This document shows positions 7,327 to 10,871 of a stretch of 10,871 bases of DNA, piece by piece. The position numbers and the translations under genes were made by a program. The notes under the pieces are model-generated. The model was given only the letters and a program-made list of their open reading frames with translations. It was not told the origin of the DNA and made no database searches. The first letter of the stretch is position 1, and each line of letters begins with the position of its first letter. This DNA comes from Cyanobacteria bacterium M_surface_7_m2_040 (lineage in GTDB: Bacteria > Cyanobacteriota > Cyanobacteriia > PCC-6307 > Cyanobiaceae), in assembly GCA_016882555.1 (NCBI GenBank), contig VGPQ01000019.1, positions 1 to 10,871 on the forward strand, given 5' to 3'.

Positions 7327-8886
7327 ATGGCAACAGCGCTCCCGGCCAGTCGACGCGACCTGCGTGGCTTTCTGCACCTGCTCGAGAGCCGCGGGCAGCT
7401 GCGGCGTATCAGCGCTCCGGTCGATCCTGATCTGGAGCTGGCGGGGATCGCCGATCGCGTGCTGGCCGCCGGCGGGCCGGCGCTGCTGTTTGAGCATGTG
7501 ATCGGCTCACCGATGCCGGTGGCCATAAACCTGATGGGCACCCAGGAGCGGGTGCTCTGGAGCCTGGGCATGGAGGCTCCCCAAGAGCTCGAGGCCCTGG
7601 GTGAGCGTCTGGCCCTGCTGCAGCAGCCGCGGCCGCCCAAGGGGGCGCGGGAGGCGGTGCGCTTTGGCTCGGTGCTGCTCGATGTGCTCAAGGCGCGGCC
7701 CGACCTGGATCTGATCCCCCCCTGCCACCAGCAGGTGTTCAAGGCGGATCAGGTCAACCTGGATTCGATCCCGCTGCTGCGCCCCTGGCCGGGCGACGGT
7801 GGCCGCATTTTGACCCTGGGGCTGGTGATCACCAAGGACCCCGAGACCGGCACCCCCAACGTGGGCGTGTACCGGCTGCAGCAGCAGTCGATCAACACGA
7901 TGACGGTGCACTGGCTGAGCGTGCGCGGCGGCGCGCGCCACCTGCGCAAGGCGGCGGCCCTGGGCAAACCACTGGAGATCGCCATCGCCATCGGCGTGCA
8001 TCCGCTGCTGGTGCTGGCAGCGGCGACGCCGATTCCGGTGCAGCTGAGCGAATGGCTGTTCGCCGGCCTTTACGCCGGCGAGGGGGTGCGGTTGGCCAAG
8101 TGCAAGACCGTCAACCTGGAGGTGCCCAGCCACAGCGAAGTGGTGCTCGAGGGCACGATCACCCCCGGCGAGGAGCTGGCTGATGGCCCCTTTGGCGATC
8201 ACATGGGCTTCTACGGCGGCATCGAAGACTCGCCCCTGGTGCGCATCCAGTGCGTCACCCACAGGCGCGATCCGATCTACTTCACGACCTTCAGCGGCCG
8301 GCCCCCCAAGGAGGACGCGATGCTCGCCATTGCGCTCAACCGCATCTACACGCCGATCCTGCGGCAGCAGATCCCCGAGATCGTCGATTTCTTTCTGCCG
8401 ATGGAGGGGCTCAGCTACAAGCTGGCCGTGATCGCCATCGACAAGGCCTACCCGGGCCAGGCGCGGCGGGCGGCGATGGCGTTTTGGAGCGCCCTGCCCC
8501 AGTTCACCTACACCAAGTTTGTGGTGGTGGTCGACAAGGCGATCAACATCCGCGATCCGCGCCAGGTGATCTGGGCACTCAGCGCCCAGGTGGACCCCTC
8601 GCGCGATCTGTTCGTGCTTGAAGACACCCCGTTTGACACGCTCGATTTCGCCAGTGAGCGCTTGGGCCTGGGCGGCCGCCTGGCAATCGATGCCACCACC
8701 AAGATCGGCCCTGAAAAGCGCCACCCCTGGGGTGAGCCGCTGCGCCGCCCGGCCGAGCTCGAAGCCAGGCTGGATGCCCGTTGGGCCGAGCTGGGCCTGG
8801 CCGACATCGGTACCAGGGCTCCCGATCCGGCGTTGTTTGGCTACACCCTCGAGCACGTGCTCGAGCGGCTGGCGGGGCTGTGCTGA
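7327..8886 (+). CDS. ubiD: UbiD-family decarboxylase, likely 4-hydroxy-3-solanesylbenzoate decarboxylase
   Basis: Prenylated-FMN and Mn2+ dependent decarboxylase. In cyanobacteria the UbiD homologue is reported to decarboxylate the prenylated 4-hydroxybenzoate ring during plastoquinone synthesis; UbiX supplies the cofactor and is not in this window. The 519 residues show 'TPNVGVYRLQQQ' at 176-187, 'MTVHWLSVRGGARH' at 192-205, 'SEWLFAG' at 241-247, and 'ADGPFGDHMGFYGG' at 285-298. By spacing against fungal Fdc1 as I recall it, N178 would be a metal ligand and R183, D286 and D291 the Arg-acid-acid catalytic set, with Asp at the first acid where Glu is common. ATG 7327 gives the expected 'RRDLRGFLHLLE' N-terminus. 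The Rrf2-type gene overlaps its last bases. The presence of sds on the opposite strand fits the pathway. Family is certain; the substrate is inferred. Confidence 0.93.
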   Translation: MATALPASRRDLRGFLHLLESRGQLRRISAPVDPDLELAGIADRVLAAGGPALLFEHVIGSPMPVAINLMGTQERVLWSLGMEAPQELEALGERLALLQQPRPPKGAREAVRFGSVLLDVLKARPDLDLIPPCHQQVFKADQVNLDSIPLLRPWPGDGGRILTLGLVITKDPETGTPNVGVYRLQQQSINTMTVHWLSVRGGARHLRKAAALGKPLEIAIAIGVHPLLVLAAATPIPVQLSEWLFAGLYAGEGVRLAKCKTVNLEVPSHSEVVLEGTITPGEELADGPFGDHMGFYGGIEDSPLVRIQCVTHRRDPIYFTTFSGRPPKEDAMLAIALNRIYTPILRQQIPEIVDFFLPMEGLSYKLAVIAIDKAYPGQARRAAMAFWSALPQFTYTKFVVVVDKAINIRDPRQVIWALSAQVDPSRDLFVLEDTPFDTLDFASERLGLGGRLAIDATTKIGPEKRHPWGEPLRRPAELEARLDARWAELGLADIGTRAPDPALFGYTLEHVLERLAGLC

Positions 8887-9341
8887 GCCGGCAGGCCCAC
8901 CATGCGCTGAAGGCCCTGCTGCTGCTGGCGGCCGAGCCGCAGGCCTGGCAGTCGACCCACCGGTTGGCGGCGGCCCAGGACCTGCCCGAGCCGATGCTTG
9001 AGCAGCTGCTGCTGCGCCTGCGCCGCGCGGGCGTGCTGGTGGCGCGGCGGGGGCGAACGGGGGGCTATCGCCTGGCTCGCGCTGCCCGCGAACTCTCGGT
9101 GGCGGCGGTGTTGACCGGCTTGGGGGAACCAGCGGCAGAGCCCGGCTGGGCTGATCGCCAGGGTGTCGCCCGTGGCACTGATGACCCGACCCCGGCCGAT
9201 CAGGTCACGGCAGCCTTGGCGCGCAGGCTTGAGCGCGCCCGCCAGCAGGCCCTGGCGCAGCTGAACCTCGAAGACCTGCTGTTTGACCTGCGCAGCGCCG
9301 AGGCCAGTGCCGACGACGGCTCGGGGCTGCTGCTGGGTTGA
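8880..9341 (+). CDS. Rrf2-family transcriptional regulator without Fe-S cysteines
   Basis: Winged-helix DNA-binding protein of the Rrf2 family, which includes IscR, NsrR and CymR. The frame is open from 8781, but GTG 8880 gives the typical N-terminus 'VLSRQAHHALKALLLLA' and 153 residues, so I take that start; it overlaps the ubiD stop by 7 bases. The helix-turn-helix spans about residues 25-50 and the wing is 'RRGRTGGYRLAR' at 57-68, a strong family signature. Residues 100-140 form a likely dimer helix rich in Arg, Ala and Gln. There is no cysteine anywhere, so it cannot hold an IscR-like cluster through cysteines and is more like CymR. Overlap with ubiD means co-transcription, and it may regulate that unit; this is inference. 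Confidence 0.85.
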   Translation: MLSRQAHHALKALLLLAAEPQAWQSTHRLAAAQDLPEPMLEQLLLRLRRAGVLVARRGRTGGYRLARAARELSVAAVLTGLGEPAAEPGWADRQGVARGTDDPTPADQVTAALARRLERARQQALAQLNLEDLLFDLRSAEASADDGSGLLLG

Positions 9342-9379
9342 ACGCGAGGCAGAAGCCCTGCCACCCAGAGCGGCCGTAG

Positions 9380-9385
9380 TAGATT
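9380..9385 (+). promoter_or_regulatory. Possible -10 box for the toxin-antitoxin operon
   Basis: TAGATT matches TATAAT at 4 of 6 bases and sits in the AT-richest part of the 66-base gap between the Rrf2 stop and the antitoxin ATG at 9408. It would give a leader of about 16 bases. CGAC occurs twice, 10 bases apart (9389 and 9399), on one helix face, as small dimeric repressors often need. No convincing -35 box is present, so this is weak. Confidence 0.25.
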
Positions 9386-9407
9386 GATCGACGTACAACG
9401 ACACGCC

Positions 9408-9680
9408 ATGGCGACAGCGCGAGGAGCGGGTACCCCCCAGGCCGTTCGTCTCCCCCAGGATCTGCTTGAGCGCATTGACCGTTACGCCAGTCGCCTGGAG
9501 GCCGAACTGCACCTGTCGGTGAGCCGCAGCGATGCCCTGCGCCGGCTGCTGAGCCTGGCGCTGGAAGACGCGGAAGACACGGCAGAAGCGGAAGCCATCC
9601 TGCGGGCTAATGAGCCGCGCCTGAGCTGGGAGGAGCTCAAAGCCAACCCAGCCCCATGGACTGGAGCCCAGGGCAGTTGA
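9408..9680 (+). CDS. Ribbon-helix-helix antitoxin (CopG/RelB-like)
   Basis: Small DNA-binding antitoxin predicted to neutralise the following toxin and repress its own operon. ATG 9408 gives 90 residues; a TTG at 9384 is in frame but would add only eight unusual residues. The N-terminal 'QAVRLPQDLLERIDRYASRL' (11-30) followed by 'SRSDALRRLLSLALE' (39-53) fits the strand-helix-helix of the MetJ/Arc/CopG fold. The acidic stretch at 52-63 and 'RLSWEELKANPAPW' at 71-84 resemble the toxin-wrapping tail of RelB-type antitoxins. No ribosome binding site is visible. It overlaps the toxin reading frame, the normal antitoxin-first order. The fold is well supported; the subfamily is uncertain. Confidence 0.8.
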   Translation: MATARGAGTPQAVRLPQDLLERIDRYASRLEAELHLSVSRSDALRRLLSLALEDAEDTAEAEAILRANEPRLSWEELKANPAPWTGAQGS

Positions 9681-9937
9681 ACTACCGGATCGAATTTGTT
9701 CGTTCTGCTGCGAAGGCCTACACGCGTCTTGATCCAGTGCTGCGACGACGGGTCGACCGTGAGCTGAGCCGGCTGAGCGAGACGCCCCGCCACCCTGGCG
9801 TGATCCGCCTGCAATCCGACGACGAGCTCTACCGCGTGCGAATTGGCGATCTGCGATTGCTGTTCAGCGTTGAGGATCAAGTGCTGCTTGTGCTGATCGT
9901 CAAACTCGGCCATCGCGGCTCCGTCTACAGGGCCTGA
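9656..9937 (+). CDS. RelE/ParE-superfamily toxin, RelE-like
   Basis: Predicted ribosome-dependent mRNA endonuclease toxin. Residues 8-93 follow the RelE pattern: 'NYRIEFVRSAAKAYTRL', 'LYRVRIGDLRLLFSVED' and 'LGHRGSVYRA'. Set against E. coli RelE, R60 and R62 stand for K52 and K54, R67 for R61, R87 for R81, and Y91 for Y87 (my alignment from memory), so the catalytic surface looks intact with Lys changed to Arg. That favours RNase activity over the gyrase-poisoning ParE branch. Two starts are possible: ATG 9656 overlaps the antitoxin by 25 bases, while TTG 9677 overlaps by 4 (TTGA) and gives an 86-residue protein with a typical N-terminus and GGAG about 10 bases upstream. Either way translation is coupled to the antitoxin. 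Confidence 0.87.
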   Translation: MDWSPGQLNYRIEFVRSAAKAYTRLDPVLRRRVDRELSRLSETPRHPGVIRLQSDDELYRVRIGDLRLLFSVEDQVLLVLIVKLGHRGSVYRA

Positions 9938-9945
9938 CACCACCG

Positions 9946-10649
9946 ATGACTGAACTGCCCCGCGCCCCCCAGCCCCTGCTTGATCGCCTGGCGGGCGTGC
10001 CATCGATGGCGCCGGGGCGGCGGCGGCTGGTGGTGCTGATGGGTCAGCTGGGCGATTTCGACAGCCTCGAATACGCCAGGCCCTGGTGGCGGCTCTGCCG
10101 CGGCTGGAGGCAGCGGGCATCGGCTTGCTGGCCATTGGGCTTGGCAACGATGCGGGCGCGGCGCGCTTCTGCACCTACACCGGCCTGCCGCGCGCCTGCC
10201 TGCAGGTCGAGGCCAGTGCGGCGCTGCACCAGCATCTGGGGCTCTATGGCGGCCTGCAGACGCCGTTGGGCCCCTGGCCGGCCCTGCTGCTGATGTGCGC
10301 CGGCATCGGCTCGCCGGGCACCCTGGCCGAGGTGCTGCGCGGCTACAGCGGCGACCGGCAGGCGCCGCCGCGACTGGCGCTGCCCCTGTTTGACCTGGTG
10401 GGGCGCGGCTACCAGCGGCCGTTTGAGCTGGCCACGGTGCGCCTGCAAAACATGGTGGAAGTGCTGGGCCGCTGGCGCACCTACGTGCCCAGCGATGACC
10501 ACCTGACTCAGCGCGGCGGCACGTTCTTGCTTGAGGCCGACGACACCGTGCTGTACTCGCACCGCGATGCCGGCATCTTGGGGTTCTCGGAAACGATGGC
10601 GCGGCCCTTGAGCTTTCTGGAGCCGTGGCTGGCACCGCTCAGGGATTGA
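9946..10649 (+). pseudogene. Peroxiredoxin-like (AhpC/TSA_2-type) protein gene with a frameshift
   Basis: Two overlapping frames make up one cyanobacterial peroxiredoxin-like protein. The first, from ATG 9946, runs normally to 'LMGQLGDFDSLEYA' (codon 44, 10075-10077) and then turns into an unrelated Trp/Cys/Arg-rich tail ending at 10293. The frame one base back continues with Q-A-L-V-A-A-L-P-R-L from 10077 to the stop at 10649. Loss of one C from GCC-CAG explains it; restored, the protein has 234 residues with a thioredoxin-like fold, 'LLAIGLGNDAGAARFC' and 'LHQHLGLYGGLQTPLG'. The restored protein has no CxxC or the usual peroxidatic Cys, so it was probably not a classical peroxidase. No slippery heptamer is present at the break. 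Either the gene is recently broken or the sequence has an error there. It starts 8 bases after the toxin stop. Confidence 0.75.
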
Positions 10650-10871
10650 GTGCTTCTTCGCTCCAGCCGGTGACGGCGCGCCAGCGGCGGCGGTGGTGGG
10701 GCTGGCCCCCCAGCTCCAGCAGCTCCACTTGGTGCAGGTCGATGCGCAGCAGCAGCAGGTGCTCGGGTAGGGGCGTCTCGGGCGGCAACGCAGAGGGAAA
10801 CGGCGCCTCTTGCTCCAGTGGCTGCCCCGGCGCCGGCCACCCCCACAGGGCGCGACCCTGCGGGCTCAGCT
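10639..10871 (-). CDS. C-terminal end of a PNPOx-like FMN flavoprotein (Alr4036 type), 5' part outside window
   Basis: The minus-strand frame ending in TGA at 10641-10639 encodes 76 visible residues and enters from the right edge. The segment 'EHLLLLRIDLHQVELLEL' (residues 36-53), then 'GGQPHHRRRWRAV', and the end 'GWSEEALNP' match, from memory, the C-terminal pattern of cyanobacterial pyridoxamine-5'-phosphate-oxidase-related flavoproteins, where a Val-Asp/Glu strand, Arg-rich turn and terminal Asn-Pro are typical. These bind FMN, but their substrate is mostly unknown. The FMN-binding N-terminal half is not in the window, so the assignment rests on the tail alone. The gene converges on the peroxiredoxin-like gene, and the coding ends overlap by 11 bases. 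An overlapping minus-strand open frame reaching 10846 is low-complexity and probably a shadow. Confidence 0.55.
   Translation of the reverse strand, partial: LSPQGRALWGWPAPGQPLEQEAPFPSALPPETPLPEHLLLLRIDLHQVELLELGGQPHHRRRWRAVTGWSEEALNP

Noticed and set aside
7507..8856. Minus-strand frame of 449 codons opposite ubiD
   Set aside because: It is a Gln/His/Arg-rich shadow of ubiD; ubiD on the plus strand has full family motifs.
9348..9362. Hairpin GGCAG-AAGCC-CTGCC shortly after the Rrf2 stop, as a terminator
   Set aside because: The stem has only five pairs and no T-run follows, so it does not meet the pattern of an intrinsic terminator.
10075..10083. Programmed -1 frameshift as an explanation for the two peroxiredoxin-like frames
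   Set aside because: GCCAGGCCC is not an X-XXY-YYZ slippery heptamer and no downstream stem-loop stands out, so a plain one-base loss is simpler.
10508..10846. Minus-strand frame of 112 codons at the right edge
   Set aside because: It is Ala/Pro-rich and low in complexity; the other minus frame ending at 10639 reads as a real protein tail with a plausible family pattern.

Overview
The window looks like the chromosome of a GC-rich unicellular cyanobacterium of the Synechococcus/Cyanobium type. The evidence is a cyanobacterial-style solanesyl diphosphate synthase of 323 residues, a UbiD decarboxylase of the plastoquinone type, a peroxiredoxin-like protein with the 'LGDFDSLEYA' motif, and very GC-rich, tightly packed genes with many GTG starts. 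The species cannot be named from this evidence.

Layout. Positions 1-7258 hold seven minus-strand genes read from right to left, probably one transcription unit with gaps of 39 bases or less: a ComB-like 2-phosphosulfolactate phosphatase, a Nit-type amidohydrolase, an N-acetylmuramoyl-L-alanine amidase, murI, sds, an AGCS-type amino acid symporter, and a CPA1-type Na+(K+)/H+ antiporter that runs off the left edge. A 68-base divergent spacer (7259-7326) separates them from the plus-strand genes: ubiD, an Rrf2-family regulator overlapping its end, a ribbon-helix-helix antitoxin with a RelE-type toxin, and a peroxiredoxin-like gene broken by an apparent one-base deletion. At the right edge the tail of a minus-strand PNPOx-like flavoprotein gene overlaps the end of the broken gene by 11 bases. 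No gene-free stretch exceeds 300 bases, and I saw no RNA genes, CRISPR array or insertion sequence.

How the genes fit together. murI (D-glutamate supply) and the amidase (peptidoglycan hydrolysis) are joined by an ATGA overlap and form a cell-wall pair. sds (C45 prenyl tail) and ubiD (ring decarboxylation) both fit plastoquinone biosynthesis, although they are on opposite strands. The symporter and antiporter are adjacent inner-membrane ion-coupled transporters. The toxin-antitoxin pair is the one clearly accessory element.

Most of the window is ordinary core genome and I do not see a previously undescribed multi-gene system. The points most worth checking are the frameshift at about 10077, the toxin-antitoxin module, a hairpin that covers the sds ribosome binding site, and the composition shift over the antiporter gene.
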